A stretch of DNA of 64,000 nt from Virgibacillus proomii. GTDB lineage: Bacteria; Bacillota; Bacilli; Bacillales; Amphibacillaceae. Of the stretch, positions 9,478 through 19,307 are shown one piece after another. The position numbers and the translations under genes are program-made. The DNA lies in contig NZ_JAHLNO010000013.1 in assembly GCF_018916875.1 (NCBI RefSeq), positions 1 to 64,000 on the forward strand, written 5' to 3'. The notes beneath the pieces were generated by a model, which was not told where the DNA came from, searched no databases, and was given only the letters and a program-made list of their open reading frames with translations. How positions within the stretch are numbered: the stretch's first letter is position 1; every line of letters starts with the position of its first letter.

Positions 9478-10845
9478 ATGTATGTAACAACTAGTTTAGG
9501 TCAAAAATTAAAGCTGTTTAGTGTTATTTTAATCCCCATCCTTATTACACAAATAAGTATGTATTTAATGAATATTTTCGATACGATGATGTCTGGGCAG
9601 GCTAGTGCAGTAGATCTTGCCGGTGTTGCTATTGGCTCAAGCTTATGGGTTCCCATTTTCACAGGAATTAACGGCATTTTATTAGCGATCACTCCAATTA
9701 TTTCCCAGTTATTAGGAGCAAAGTCCAATGAAAAGATTACTGAAATGGTTCAACAAGCAATCTATCTTTGTTTTTTATTAGCAATCTTTGTTTTTATTAT
9801 AGGGGCACTATTGCTTAACCCTGTGATTGAATTTATGCATTTAGAAAACAGTGTAACTCATACCGCAAAATTTTATTTAATTGCCCTTGGAACTGGAATT
9901 ATTCCTTTATTTATTTTTAATACATTACGCTGCTTTATTGATGCACTTGGACAAACCAGTATATCGATGTTCATTATTTTACTATCATTACCATTAAATC
10001 TGTTTTTTAATTATGTATTTATTTTTGGTAAATTTGGTGTGCCAGCTTATGGTGGAATTGGTGCAGGAATAGCAACGTCTATCACGTATTGGCTCGTATG
10101 CATAATCGCCTGTATTGTCGTTCATAAATTATCTCCATTCCGTAAATTTAATGTTCTTATCCACTGGATTAAACCATCTTTACAAATTTGGTGGGAACAA
10201 TTAAAAATAGGAGTACCCATAGGCTCTGCCATGTTTTTTGAAACAAGTATTTTTTCTGCTGTAACTTTATTTATGAGTGCTTATAGTACATATACGATCG
10301 CAGCACACCAAGCAGCAATGAATTTTGCCTCGCTTTTATACATGATCCCACTTAGTGTAGGCATGGCATTAACGATTGCAATAGGATTTGAAGTAGGAGC
10401 AAAGCGATTTCGCGATGCTAGAGTGTATGGATATATCGGTATAAGCGGTGGGATTTTCATTGCTACATTTGCCGGGTTAGTTATATATTTCTCCAGGGAT
10501 ATCGTTGCTGGATTATATAATTCTAATCCAGAAGTAATAGCATTAACGAAGCAATTTCTTATCTATGCAATTTTCTTTCAATTCGCAGATGCTTTCGGTG
10601 CGCCTCTTCAAGGAGCATTGCGTGGCTATAAGGATGTGCATGTTACATTAATTATGGCTTTAGTTTCCTATTGGATCATTGGTCTGCCTGTCGGTTGGGT
10701 TCTCGCTAACTTTACATCATTAGAGCCGTTTGGATATTGGGTAGGAATCATTACTGGATTATCTTGTGGCGCTATTGCATTGTTAGCTCGTCTCCTATAC
10801 TTACAGCACAAATTCAGCAAAAAAGATGCATATGTTAAAGGATAA
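9478..10845 (+). CDS. MATE-family multidrug efflux transporter
   Basis: The 455-residue protein has about twelve membrane segments in two related halves. Early family signatures are seen (FSVILIPILITQISMYLMNIFDT, with the MSGQ turn and GVAIGSSLWVPIF), and FGAPLQGALRGYKDV lies in the second half. Such proteins export cationic drugs or metabolites with Na+ or H+ coupling; the substrate is unknown. The start at 9478 follows AAAGGAAGAG, and a TATAAT lies at 9413-9418, in the divergent space shared with murG. Confidence 0.9.
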   Translation: MYVTTSLGQKLKLFSVILIPILITQISMYLMNIFDTMMSGQASAVDLAGVAIGSSLWVPIFTGINGILLAITPIISQLLGAKSNEKITEMVQQAIYLCFLLAIFVFIIGALLLNPVIEFMHLENSVTHTAKFYLIALGTGIIPLFIFNTLRCFIDALGQTSISMFIILLSLPLNLFFNYVFIFGKFGVPAYGGIGAGIATSITYWLVCIIACIVVHKLSPFRKFNVLIHWIKPSLQIWWEQLKIGVPIGSAMFFETSIFSAVTLFMSAYSTYTIAAHQAAMNFASLLYMIPLSVGMALTIAIGFEVGAKRFRDARVYGYIGISGGIFIATFAGLVIYFSRDIVAGLYNSNPEVIALTKQFLIYAIFFQFADAFGAPLQGALRGYKDVHVTLIMALVSYWIIGLPVGWVLANFTSLEPFGYWVGIITGLSCGAIALLARLLYLQHKFSKKDAYVKG

Positions 10846-10917
10846 TCAAATCAGGAATTCTTTGAAAGTATATACAACTCATTTAGATAGGCACACTAAA
10901 AAATCATCTATTTACGA

Positions 10918-11079
10918 ATAAAGTGAAACTTCATTCAGTAGGAGTTTTCTTCCATCTCCTACTGAATGTTAGTTGAACGAATCGGGCATTTAGGTGCTGT
11001 TTTCTCCCACTTAGACCCTTTAGTATCAACTCGAGGCTCTTAAAGTGGGAGTCTTACGGCACCTTACATGTGGGATAAA
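10918..11079 (+). repeat. ATAAA element, copy 2 (short form)
   Basis: The element proper is 10923-11074 (152 bp) between ATAAA copies at 10918-10922 and 11075-11079. The first hairpin is identical in sequence to copy 1, but the 28-nt module is absent (GTTAGTTGAACGAATCGGG). The second hairpin has AAGTGGGAG and ACGGCACCT arms. It lies 73 bp after the MATE gene. Confidence 0.85.
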
Positions 11080-11192
11080 AGGCAGCGTAGTTCCAGCGTT
11101 TTTACCATGGCACTTGTGATCTACTAGTTAATCTTAGCCTTCATTACACCTTGAATCAAGTTCTGTGCTATCATTTTATCCTTTCTAGTTTA

Positions 11193-11288
11193 TTAGAAAA
11201 ACTTGGCTTATCGCCAAGTCTTTATGGCGAAAGCTATAGTTTTTCTTATACTATAAACCATAAAGTTCTATACTTTCCTATAGTATAA
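11193..11288 (+). repeat. Repeat C, copy 1
   Basis: This roughly 95-bp repeat starts TTAGAAAAACTTGGC. ACTTGGC/GCCAAGT form an inner hairpin, AGAAAAACT pairs with AGTTTTTCT around it, and a second part runs TTATACTATA...TATAGTATAA. Four further copies occur in the window (39991, 43194, 58079, 59153). Its role is unknown. Confidence 0.8.
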
Positions 11289-11349
11289 ATAAAGACTGTC
11301 CATTTTATAAATGTGAACAGTCTCTTTACTATTGATAACGCTTGCTTCA

Positions 11350-11540
11350 ATAAAGAAAAACTTCATTCAAGGATTGCTTTTCTCCTTGAAATGGAACAAA
11401 AGGAGAAAAAGTCGGGCATCCTAAAAAACATGCGAAGTGTCGCTATCGAATACTTGTCCTTAAAAAATATTTTTCTTTTATGCGATGTATTTCTACCGAA
11501 TCTTTCCTTGTCCCGTCGAACCGAACAAAGGAGCCATTTC
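11350..11540 (+). repeat. Degenerate long-form ATAAA element remnant
   Basis: It begins with ATAAAG and ACTTCATTCA like the ATAAA elements, then contains decayed 58/59-bp-type units (CTTGTCCTTAAAAAATA..., ATGCGATGTATTTC..., TCCTTGTCCCGTCGAACCGAAC). The right-hand hairpin domain is missing. The 110-codon open frame across it follows the repeat and is not taken as a gene. The rest of 11541-11680 shows nothing. Confidence 0.6.
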
Positions 11541-11680
11541 TCTCAAAGCTCGAAAAATTATAAGCAGATTTTTCAATTAAGAGAACGGCGCCTTAGATGC
11601 GGTATGGAGGAACTTTATCATATACACCTTAATTTCCTTAGATAAATCCGCTAACTGTAAGGCAGCTAGTAACTTTTTAA

Positions 11681-12868
11681 CTATAGGAAAATTCCAACAA
11701 CAGATGCGGATAAAATAGACGCTAATGTTGCCCCGATTAATAGCTTCATTCCAAAGCCGGATACGCTTACCGCTTTTTCCGCATCTATTCCTTTTACGGT
11801 ACCGGCAATAATACCGATAGATGAGAAGTTAGCAAAACTTGTTAGAAAGACTGTCACAATTCCGATCGTTTTTTCTGACATTTGACCTAACAATGGTTGA
11901 AATTCTAACATTGCAACAAATTCGTTGGTTACAATTTTAGTACCCATAATAGAACCTGCCTGAATAACCTCACTAGGAGAAATTCCCATTAATAATCCAA
12001 TTGGTGCAAGAGCATAACCTAATATTTGTTGCAGCGTAGTACCTACGAAAATTAATTGAATGAGCCAGTTAACCAATTCTAGTGAAGCAATAAATGCAAT
12101 CAACATGGCTGCAACAATCAGTGCAATTTTCCCACCTTCTAGTGCACCATTACCCATTGCCTCAAAAATGCTTTTTTCATTACTAACATCCTTTATATCT
12201 ACTATATCTTTTTCCTTCGGTACATTGACCGGTGCGATTACAGAGGCGATCATAAGTGCACTGAACATATTTAGCGGTAATGCAACTAAAACGTATTCAG
12301 CAGGAAGCATTTGCAAATATGCCCCAACAATCGAAGCTGATACAGATCCCATTGCGGAAGCACTTACAATATATAGACGATTATCGTTTAAATGATGAAA
12401 TTGAGAGCGAATTGCAATCAATGCTTCCGATTGACCAAAGAAGATACTATTCACAGCGTTAAATGATTCCACTTTTGGCAAGCCTGTTACTTTTGAAATT
12501 AAAGCTCCAATATATTTAATAATTGTTGGCAAGATTTTCAAATACGTGAGTACAGATAATAAGGTTGCAAAGAAGACAATTAATAAAAGAACATTAAAGA
12601 AGAAGACGCCGCCTTCTTTTAGCTGAAAACCTCCAACAACAAAGTTTATACCCTCTGAACCAAACTCAATCAATTTATTAAAACCTGCTGAAATACCCGT
12701 AATAACTGCTTGTCCAACTTCAGTTTTAAACATAAATAATGTAATCAGAAGCTGAAAGACTAGCATAATACCAATCGCTTTGTAATTAATATTCTTTTTG
12801 TCATTTGACATTAAATATGCTGTTCCAAGTACAACAGCAATGGCTAATAACCCAAGAAGAATCCCCAC
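11681..12868 (-). CDS. Concentrative nucleoside transporter (NupC family)
   Basis: The 395-residue membrane protein has the CNT layout. An N-terminal NupC segment contains NSIFFGQSEALIAIRSQFHHL, a QSE nucleoside-binding motif, then the gate region, and a C-terminal domain with TNEFVAMLEF and TSFANFSSIGI, all characteristic of H+/Na+-nucleoside symporters. It starts with GTG at 12868, 10 nt after GGGAGG. It stands alone and probably serves nucleoside salvage. A repeat-rich 900-bp space separates it from odhB. Confidence 0.92.
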   Translation of the reverse strand: MGILLGLLAIAVVLGTAYLMSNDKKNINYKAIGIMLVFQLLITLFMFKTEVGQAVITGISAGFNKLIEFGSEGINFVVGGFQLKEGGVFFFNVLLLIVFFATLLSVLTYLKILPTIIKYIGALISKVTGLPKVESFNAVNSIFFGQSEALIAIRSQFHHLNDNRLYIVSASAMGSVSASIVGAYLQMLPAEYVLVALPLNMFSALMIASVIAPVNVPKEKDIVDIKDVSNEKSIFEAMGNGALEGGKIALIVAAMLIAFIASLELVNWLIQLIFVGTTLQQILGYALAPIGLLMGISPSEVIQAGSIMGTKIVTNEFVAMLEFQPLLGQMSEKTIGIVTVFLTSFANFSSIGIIAGTVKGIDAEKAVSVSGFGMKLLIGATLASILSASVVGIFL

Positions 12869-13139
12869 GATGTATTTCCTCCCTTAATTAATGTAACTGT
12901 TTTCATAGTTCTTTCAATAGCTATTGTAGCAAGTTGTCAGACGTCATGCAAGTGATTGTTTTTTCTGTCAATTATTGTCCACATAAATTATATTTCCCTA
13001 CTAATTTGTACAATAATCTGGAAATTACTATGTTCTAGTTTTAAGATCATAATCATTTTTTAACAGATACACATTACGTGTTTGTAATTATCAAGGGAGG
13101 AGTTTTCAGAAAATTATCTCGTGTGAATGTAAATATTTA

Positions 13140-13587
13140 TAACGTGTTTTACTTGTCCTTAAAAAATCGCGATGTATTGCTGTCGAAGCTTTCCTTGTCC
13201 TTGAAAAATCGCGGTGTATTGCTACCGTAGCTTCTCTGTCCTTGAAAAAGAAGTACGCTTTTTCTGCGTGCGATGTTATTCAAGAAGTCTTACTTGTCCT
13301 TGAAAAAGAAATACACTTTTTCTGCGTGCGGTGTATTGCTGCCGTAGCTTCTCTGTCCTTGAAAAAGAAGTACGCTTTTTCTGCGTGCGATGTTATTCAA
13401 GAAGTCTTACTTGTCCTTGAAAAAGAAATACACTTTTTCTGCGTGCGGTGTATTGCTACCGTAGCTTCTCTGTCCTGTCACCTGCGGACGAATCGGGCAT
13501 TTAGGTGCCGGTGTTTCCTACTTAGACTTCTTCATATTCTAATCACTTTGAAGTAGGAGTCTTACAGCGCCTTACATGCAGAATAAA
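13140..13587 (+). repeat. Long-form ATAAA element with tandem 58/59-bp units
   Basis: From about 13144 to 13480 lie about six units of the type TTGTCCTTGAAAAAG..CTTTTTCTGCGTGCG. Two alternating subtypes make a 117-bp higher-order repeat (gaaaaag at 13244 and again at 13361). They lead into the ATAAA right-hand domain (GAATCGGGCATTTAGGTGCCG), whose second stem is TCCTACTT/AAGTAGGA in place of the usual CCCACTT/AAGTGGG, and end in AGAATAAA. The left end is decayed. The 104-codon frame inside only reflects the period. 12869-13139 holds the nupC upstream region. Confidence 0.75.
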
Positions 13588-13589
13588 GA

Positions 13590-13700
13590 AAACATGCCTC
13601 TAAAACAGAGGTATGCCGACGTTGGCGGCAAGCCCCCTTTTAGGCGGCCTTCCTTTAGATTCGAGCCGATATGCACAAACACTTAAGCTTATTAATAAAT
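13590..13700. other. GC-rich, structured segment of unknown kind
   Basis: Directly behind the long-form element is a segment unlike its AT-rich surroundings. It has a hairpin CATGCCTCT/AGAGGTATG, then GCCGACGTTGGCGGC and AAGCCCCCTTTTAGGCGGCC with several possible stems. It could be a small structured RNA or another repeat type. I cannot assign it to a family. Confidence 0.35.
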
Positions 13701-13745
13701 ATCCACCATCGAGAAGCGGAGATAATCTCGTAGACTAATATAAAA

Positions 13746-13777
13746 AACCCCTTACTCTACAAACAGAGTAAGGGGTT
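13746..13777 (-). terminator. Terminator of odhAB
   Basis: AACCCCTTACTCT and AGAGTAAGGGGTT pair over 13 bp. Read leftward a TTTTTTAT run follows. It lies 13 bp after the odhB stop. Confidence 0.85.
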
Positions 13778-13790
13778 ATCTATAGCTTAT

Positions 13791-15059
13791 TTAACCTTCT
13801 AAGAGCAGGTCATATGGGTCTTCAAGTAATTGCTTAACACGAACAAGAAACTGTACTGCTTCTTTTCCATCAACAATACGATGATCATAAGATAATGCCA
13901 AATACATCATTGGACGCACTTCAATACTGTCATCCGGCATAACAACCGCACGCTTTTGGATGTTATGCATACCTAAAATACCGACTTGTGGTGCGTTTAG
14001 GATCGGTGTTGATAACATAGAACCAAATGTTCCGCCATTCGTTATCGTAAACGTACCGCCTTGTAAATCACTCATTTCTAATTTCTTGTCACGAGCCTTT
14101 AGACTGAGGCTTTTAATTTCCTTTTCTATTCCTGCAAAATCCAGACGTTCTGCATCTCGTACAACTGGAACGACTAAACCATCATCTGTGGAAACAGCAA
14201 TACCAATGTCATAGAATTTCTTTATTATAAGTTCATTTCCTTGAATCTCCGCATTTAATAGTGGGAAATCCTTCAATGCCCCAACTACAGCTTTTGTAAA
14301 GAAGGACATAAATCCTAATTTCACACCATGCTTTTCAATGAATTTTTCTTTTCGTTCACTGCGCAACTTCATAACATTTGTTAAATCTACTTCATTAAAC
14401 GTAGTTAGCATTGCTGCTTCGTGCTGAACTTCAACAAGGCGTTTAGCGATTGTTTGACGGCGGCGTGACATTTTAACTCGCTCTACCGGCTTAGAGAATT
14501 CTGTTTTCTCTGATGATTTCTCCTCTTGCTTTACTGATTTCTTTTGTGGTTTATCTACGCTTTTAGCTGCTTCCTCAACATCTTCTGGGCGAATCCGTCC
14601 TAATGGATCACGTGGACTAATCTTGCTTAAATCAATATTTAGTTCACGGGCACGTTTTCTAGCAGCAGGTGAAGCAATCACTCCAGCAACTCCCGTTTCC
14701 CTCTGTTCTTCAGTATCTTCTTGCTTAGGCTGTTCCTGCTTTGGAGATTCCGATTGCTGATCTACTTTTTCTTCTTTATCTTCTGCTGGCTTTGATTCTG
14801 CTTGTGTAGTGCTTCCTGTCTCAGCATTTTCGTCAATTTTTGCAATGACATCGCCAACTTCTACATCTTCGCCTTCAACTCGAATAATTTCTGTAATCAC
14901 ACCGGAATAATCTGAGTTCACTTCTACATTTACTTTATCCGTTTCTAATTCAACAATTGGGTCCCCTTTTTCCACCTTGTCTCCTTCTTTAACCAACCAC
15001 TCCGCAATAGTTCCTTCTGTAATTGATTCTGCCAGCTCTGGTATTTTTATTTCACTCAT
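13791..15059 (-). CDS. odhB: 2-oxoglutarate dehydrogenase E2, dihydrolipoyl succinyltransferase
   Basis: E2 is the core of the 2-oxoglutarate dehydrogenase complex of the TCA cycle, transferring the succinyl group to CoA. In the 422-residue product the N-terminal lipoyl domain carries the lipoylation Lys in [12 protein letters not shown] Lys/Glu/Gln-rich linker follows, then the E1/E3-binding domain ([21 protein letters not shown]) and the catalytic domain ending with [16 protein letters not shown], which has the active HxxxDG. ATG 15059 follows AAAGGAGGAG. It overlaps the end of odhA by 8 bp, so the pair is co-transcribed and translationally coupled. E3 is not in this window. Confidence 0.96.
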   Translation of the reverse strand: MSEIKIPELAESITEGTIAEWLVKEGDKVEKGDPIVELETDKVNVEVNSDYSGVITEIIRVEGEDVEVGDVIAKIDENAETGSTTQAESKPAEDKEEKVDQQSESPKQEQPKQEDTEEQRETGVAGVIASPAARKRARELNIDLSKISPRDPLGRIRPEDVEEAAKSVDKPQKKSVKQEEKSSEKTEFSKPVERVKMSRRRQTIAKRLVEVQHEAAMLTTFNEVDLTNVMKLRSERKEKFIEKHGVKLGFMSFFTKAVVGALKDFPLLNAEIQGNELIIKKFYDIGIAVSTDDGLVVPVVRDAERLDFAGIEKEIKSLSLKARDKKLEMSDLQGGTFTITNGGTFGSMLSTPILNAPQVGILGMHNIQKRAVVMPDDSIEVRPMMYLALSYDHRIVDGKEAVQFLVRVKQLLEDPYDLLLEG

Positions 15060-17907
15060 CAGAATCTCCTCCTTTTGTTGGGGTTATCGCCTTTTGAACA
15101 ATTTGTTTTTGCTCTGTCTTATGGACATTCGGAACACCTACTGCTGGTGAAGAACGATCTGGACGACCAATATAACGTAATGTTTGCCCATCTTTTAGCA
15201 AGTCTCTCAAGTAATCGTCGACGAAATCCCAGCATCCCATATTTTGTGGTTCTTCTTGCACCCAGACAATTTCTTCTAAGTTCGGCAAAGCGTTTATCTC
15301 TTTTTTCAATAGTTTTTTAGGGAATGGATATATTTGTTCTAAACGTATTGCTCGTAGCCAATTAAAATTGTCATCCGCCTGCTCAATCGCTTCTTCAATA
15401 TCTACCATAATTTTACCGCTTCCAATCAGTAAGCGTTTAGCATTTTTCTTACTTACCTTTAAGTTAGGCTGATCGCGGATAGCAAGGAACTTACCTTTGG
15501 TAAACTCTTCTGCTTTTGAAGCAATTCGTTGATTTCGAATTAAGCTGCTTTTCGGTGTCATAACGACTAATGGTCTAGCTTCTTCTTTATTACGTAAAGC
15601 TGCCTGTCTACGAATTAAATGAAAGAATTGTGCAGATGATGTAACGTATGCTACAATCCAGTTATTCTCTGCAGCCATTTGGAGAAAGCGCTCTAGTCTT
15701 GCACTGGAATGTTCCGGTCCCTGTCCTTCATAACCATGAGGAAGAAGCATCACCATATTCGATTTATCTCCCCATTTTGCCCGTGCCGAAGAAATAAATT
15801 GGTCAAAGATAACTTGCGCTACATTGGCAAAATCTCCAAACTGTGCCTCCCAGATTACTAAAGTATTCGTCGCTTCTACGCTATAACCGTATTCAAAACC
15901 TAACACACCCGTTTCAGATAAAGGACTGTTGCGGATGTCAAAGGAAGTTTTTGCTTCTTCAAGCATATGCATTGGGCAGAATTTTTCACTTGTTTCAACA
16001 TCGTGTAACACTAAATGGCGATGTGCAAACGTGCCTCTTTCGGTATCTTGTCCGGTAAGACGAATTGGAATTCCATCACGTAAAATGGAAGCATAAGCTA
16101 ATGCTTCTCCAGTACCCCAATCTGCCTTTCCCCCATTCTCTAATGCATTTTCACGTCGCTTCAAAATTCTCTCCAGCTTTTTATTACTGTTAAAACCTTC
16201 AGGACGTTCTAATAATCCTTTATTCAATGAACGTAAAGTTTCTAAGTCAACAGCAGTCTCATATTTATCTAATCCATTTTTTAATGCTTCCGGCATAAAC
16301 ATAGACTCTGCTTCACCAGTTTCGTTTTCTTTCATATTATTGTAAATATCTTGCAATTTATCGAGAGCACGCTGCTTCATCTCTTTAAATTGCTCTTCTC
16401 TAATAATCTCTTTTTCTTGTAAATTCTTAGCAAATATATGCGCTACAGTAGGATGCTCATCGATCATTTTGTATAGAACCGGCTGTGTCATTCGTGGTTC
16501 GTCCATTTCGTTATGACCATAACGTCGGTAGCCAACTAAATCAATGAGAAAGTCCTTGTTAAACTTTTGACGATACTCATAAGCAATTTGAACTGCAGAA
16601 ATACAAGCAATTGGATCATCTGCATTTACATGGATAATTGGAACTTCAAACCCTTTAGCAAGATCACTTGCATAGCGTGTTGAACGACCATCCTTTTGCT
16701 CTGTTGTATAGCCTAATAAGTTGTTTGCAATAATATGCAATGAACCGCCAGTAGAATATCCTGGAAGATTACTAAGGTTAAAGGTTTCAGCGACAATTCC
16801 TTCACCGATAAATGCTGCATCACCATGGATAAGAACTGGAATCGCTTTATTCTTATCTTGTTTGGCATACCCTTTTTCATAACGATCATCCTGTGCAGCA
16901 CGAGCAAATCCTTCGACAACTGGATTAACGAATTCCAAGTGAGATGGATTGTGCGCTAGACGAATTCGCGTTACACTTTCTTTTCCATCTGGTTCTTTTG
17001 TTGCACCAAAATGATATTTTACATCACCCGTCCAACCATAATTAATTCCCATTGATCCTTCAGAAGGAATTAACTCTTTATTCGGAGAGTGGTGAAATTC
17101 AGAAAAAATCCTATCGTATGGCTTGCCAAGCACATGGGCTAATACCGCAAGTCGACCACGGTGAGCCATACCCATCATAATGTTTTCAACTTTGTCAGCA
17201 CTCGCATTTTTTACAATTTGATCTAACATGGGTACCATAATTTCTAATCCTTCAATAGAAAACCGCTTTTGACCTACAAACGTCTTTTGTAAAAATTCTT
17301 CAAATCCTTCGACCTGTATAAGTCTTTCTAGCAACTTCGTTTTCTCATCGTCGGATAAGCTGAGCCTCGCTTTACCAGACTCAATCAAATCTAGTAACCA
17401 CTTACGTTCGTCATCATTATTGACATGATCAAATTCGAATGTAATCGTGCCAGAATAATACTTTTTCAATTCTTTTACAACATCTAATCCATTTTCTACC
17501 TTGTTTGGAGCGTTTTCCCATAACCAGGAAGCTGGAATACTTGCTAAGTCTTCTTTCGTTAACCCGTATGTTACTGGATCAACTAATTCAGACTTACGTT
17601 TCTTCATGCCGACTGGATAGATATCTGCCTCCAGATGCCCAAAACGACGAATAGCCTCAACAAGTTTCATTGCTGAGGTAAGTTTCTTTACATCGTCTAT
17701 TGATGTAGCTTGAGCTGCTGCTCCAGCCGCAACGTTTGTTTGGGATAACCATTGAGGGGCTCCATGCCCATCGAACATTTTTTTAATGGATGGATCTACT
17801 GCCTCTGGATCCTCTTTGTACAAATCGTATTGCTCTTCTACATACCCCAAGTTTGGACCATGAAATTCGGACCAGAATCTCTCATTAGATTCTTCATTCT
17901 GTGCCAA
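15052..17907 (-). CDS. odhA: 2-oxoglutarate dehydrogenase E1, thiamine-dependent
   Basis: E1 decarboxylates 2-oxoglutarate using thiamine diphosphate. The 951 residues fit the Bacillus enzyme. Visible motifs are the [20 protein letters not shown] start of the ThDP domain, the [20 protein letters not shown] cofactor loop, [12 protein letters not shown], and the transketolase-like half with [16 protein letters not shown] and [20 protein letters not shown]. The start is TTG at 17907, placed by a GGGGGT ribosome site 8 nt upstream. A strong promoter lies at 17971-17999 and the terminator after odhB closes the two-gene operon. Confidence 0.96.
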   Translation of the reverse strand: MAQNEESNERFWSEFHGPNLGYVEEQYDLYKEDPEAVDPSIKKMFDGHGAPQWLSQTNVAAGAAAQATSIDDVKKLTSAMKLVEAIRRFGHLEADIYPVGMKKRKSELVDPVTYGLTKEDLASIPASWLWENAPNKVENGLDVVKELKKYYSGTITFEFDHVNNDDERKWLLDLIESGKARLSLSDDEKTKLLERLIQVEGFEEFLQKTFVGQKRFSIEGLEIMVPMLDQIVKNASADKVENIMMGMAHRGRLAVLAHVLGKPYDRIFSEFHHSPNKELIPSEGSMGINYGWTGDVKYHFGATKEPDGKESVTRIRLAHNPSHLEFVNPVVEGFARAAQDDRYEKGYAKQDKNKAIPVLIHGDAAFIGEGIVAETFNLSNLPGYSTGGSLHIIANNLLGYTTEQKDGRSTRYASDLAKGFEVPIIHVNADDPIACISAVQIAYEYRQKFNKDFLIDLVGYRRYGHNEMDEPRMTQPVLYKMIDEHPTVAHIFAKNLQEKEIIREEQFKEMKQRALDKLQDIYNNMKENETGEAESMFMPEALKNGLDKYETAVDLETLRSLNKGLLERPEGFNSNKKLERILKRRENALENGGKADWGTGEALAYASILRDGIPIRLTGQDTERGTFAHRHLVLHDVETSEKFCPMHMLEEAKTSFDIRNSPLSETGVLGFEYGYSVEATNTLVIWEAQFGDFANVAQVIFDQFISSARAKWGDKSNMVMLLPHGYEGQGPEHSSARLERFLQMAAENNWIVAYVTSSAQFFHLIRRQAALRNKEEARPLVVMTPKSSLIRNQRIASKAEEFTKGKFLAIRDQPNLKVSKKNAKRLLIGSGKIMVDIEEAIEQADDNFNWLRAIRLEQIYPFPKKLLKKEINALPNLEEIVWVQEEPQNMGCWDFVDDYLRDLLKDGQTLRYIGRPDRSSPAVGVPNVHKTEQKQIVQKAITPTKGGDSDE

Positions 17908-17970
17908 CTTTTATACCCCCATTAGAAGTTACGTAATCCGTTCTGAAACGGTATACATTATTCAATCTAC

Positions 17971-17999
17971 ATTATAGAACTGACTATAGATTACTTCAA
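17971..17999 (-). promoter_or_regulatory. odhAB promoter
   Basis: On the minus strand TTGAAG (plus 17994-17999) and TATAAT (plus 17971-17976) are 17 bp apart, about 64 bp before the odhA start. Confidence 0.7.
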
Positions 18000-18117
18000 C
18001 TAATATACCTCATTTTATTTTGGTAGACAATATCATGTTCTAATTGTAATTATAAACAGAATTTTCAAATGTTTTAACCTGCTTTTAAAGCATGGTATAT
18101 CCTCTTTAATTTAGCAA

Positions 18118-18344
18118 AAATCTCGGGCTTCCTTGAAAATCACGATGTATCGCTTTCGAGGCTTTTCTTGTCCTTGAAAAAGAAAGACGCTTTTTCTGCG
18201 TGCGATGTATCGCTTTCGAGGCTTTTCTTGTCCTTGAATTTCAAACGGATTGGGCATATAGGTGTGTTATCTCCCACTTAGACATCTTCGTATTCCCTAT
18301 AACTCTTGAGTGAAAGTCTTACTGCAACTTAAGTGTGAGATAAA
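18118..18344 (+). repeat. Long-form ATAAA element with about two tandem units
   Basis: Two tandem units (CACGATGTATCGCTTTCGAGG..., AAAAAGAAAGACGCTTTTTCTGCGTGCG...) precede a decayed right domain (CGGATTGGGCATATAGG, CTCCCACTTAG, GTGTGAG) that ends at ATAAA 18340-18344. The left ATAAA is not clear. Confidence 0.65.
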
Positions 18345-18481
18345 ACCTATATTTATGAAGGAGGATTTGTTCCAACTGAGAATATAATCAACAATATGGA
18401 CGATTGTTTCATTTTTAGGCATGTTTCGTTATAATAGAATTAACTCTTATTATGGGCACTATTTAAAGGGAGGATGGAAAG

Positions 18482-18583
18482 ATGAAGTTAGCTTTATTAA
18501 TGGGGGTAATTGCTGTATTTATGGTGTCTTTTTTTACTTCAGGATACGAATCAAAACCAGGAATGCCAAAAAAGCAACAATAA
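18482..18583 (+). CDS. 33-aa single-pass membrane microprotein
   Basis: The product is 33 residues: a hydrophobic segment MKLALLMGVIAVFMVSFF followed by a short polar tail ending PGMPKKQQ. It follows a GGGAGG ribosome site and is closed by a strong terminator 4 bp after the stop. This supports a real small gene although it is too short for most gene callers. It has no Cys, so it is not a lipoprotein. The function is unknown; small membrane proteins of this kind in Bacillaceae are often stress- or sporulation-linked, which I cannot show here. Confidence 0.6.
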   Translation: MKLALLMGVIAVFMVSFFTSGYESKPGMPKKQQ

Positions 18584-18586
18584 AGG

Positions 18587-18634
18587 AAACGCAAACGGTA
18601 GTAAAGCTTTACCCTTTACCGTTTGCGTTTTTTC
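18587..18634 (+). terminator. Terminator after the 33-aa gene
   Basis: AAACGCAAACGGTA and TACCGTTTGCGTTT pair over 14 bp and the 3' arm runs into six T residues. Confidence 0.85.
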
Positions 18635-18763
18635 TTAAAGAAAGTAAAACATCAGGGTGAAATGCAGTTCTCGCGTTGAGGATATTAATATCTAACCTAT
18701 AAACACAGCTAGACTACAGTTTCTCTGCTTAAAAGCTTAGCATTTAATCAAGATTTTTAAATA

Positions 18764-19237
18764 TTATGTCAAGTTTGGAAAGCCTTGCTGTCTTAATGCT
18801 TCGTATACAATAATTGCAGCAGTATTCGATAAATTTAATGATCTAACCTTATCACACATATGAATACGTAAACACCTGTCTTCTTTTCCCGTTAATAAGT
18901 CACGTGGAATCCCATTTGTTTCTCTACCAAACACAAAAAACAATTCCTCATCTGGATCACTAAAATCAAAATCGGTATAATGCTTTGTACCAAAATTCTC
19001 AATATAATAATAGCTTGCTCTCGGATAAGTTTCATACAAGGATTGGATCGACTTATATTCACGAATATCTACATGATACCAGTAATCAAGTCCTGCTCTT
19101 TTCAACATCTTATCATCTGTTGAAAACCCAAGTGGATGAATTAAATGTAACGTTGCATTTGTTGCTAAACATGTTCTGGCTATATTACCAGTGTTAGCTG
19201 GAATTTCTGGTTGATATAATACGACATGTAAACTCAC
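18764..19237 (-). CDS. trmL: tRNA (cytidine/uridine-34 2'-O) methyltransferase TrmL
   Basis: This 157-residue SPOUT-class enzyme methylates the wobble 2'-OH of certain leucine tRNAs. Hallmarks are the N-terminal YQPEIPANTGNIARTC, the central FVFGRETNGIPRDLL, and the C-terminal knot region IHMCDKVRSLNLSNTAAIIVYEA. GTG 19237 is preceded by AAGGAGA. It is the last gene of a leftward series queG / amidase / trmL, an order also known from B. subtilis (yhbA-yhbB-cspR). Confidence 0.95.
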   Translation of the reverse strand: MSLHVVLYQPEIPANTGNIARTCLATNATLHLIHPLGFSTDDKMLKRAGLDYWYHVDIREYKSIQSLYETYPRASYYYIENFGTKHYTDFDFSDPDEELFFVFGRETNGIPRDLLTGKEDRCLRIHMCDKVRSLNLSNTAAIIVYEALRQQGFPNLT

Positions 19238-19307
19238 TTTTTCATTCTCCTTACATCTATCTACGTTACAAGTATAGCACTATTTTCTTTATCCCAAAAG
19301 CGCTGTG

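Noticed and set aside
11313..11645. 110-codon plus-strand frame
   Set aside because: It spans a worn long-form element; composition follows the repeat and no ribosome site is present.
13242..13556. Open frame of 104 codons with internal protein repeats
   Set aside because: The repeat in the protein is just the 117-bp DNA period of the long-form element; no ribosome site, and it runs into the ATAAA right domain.
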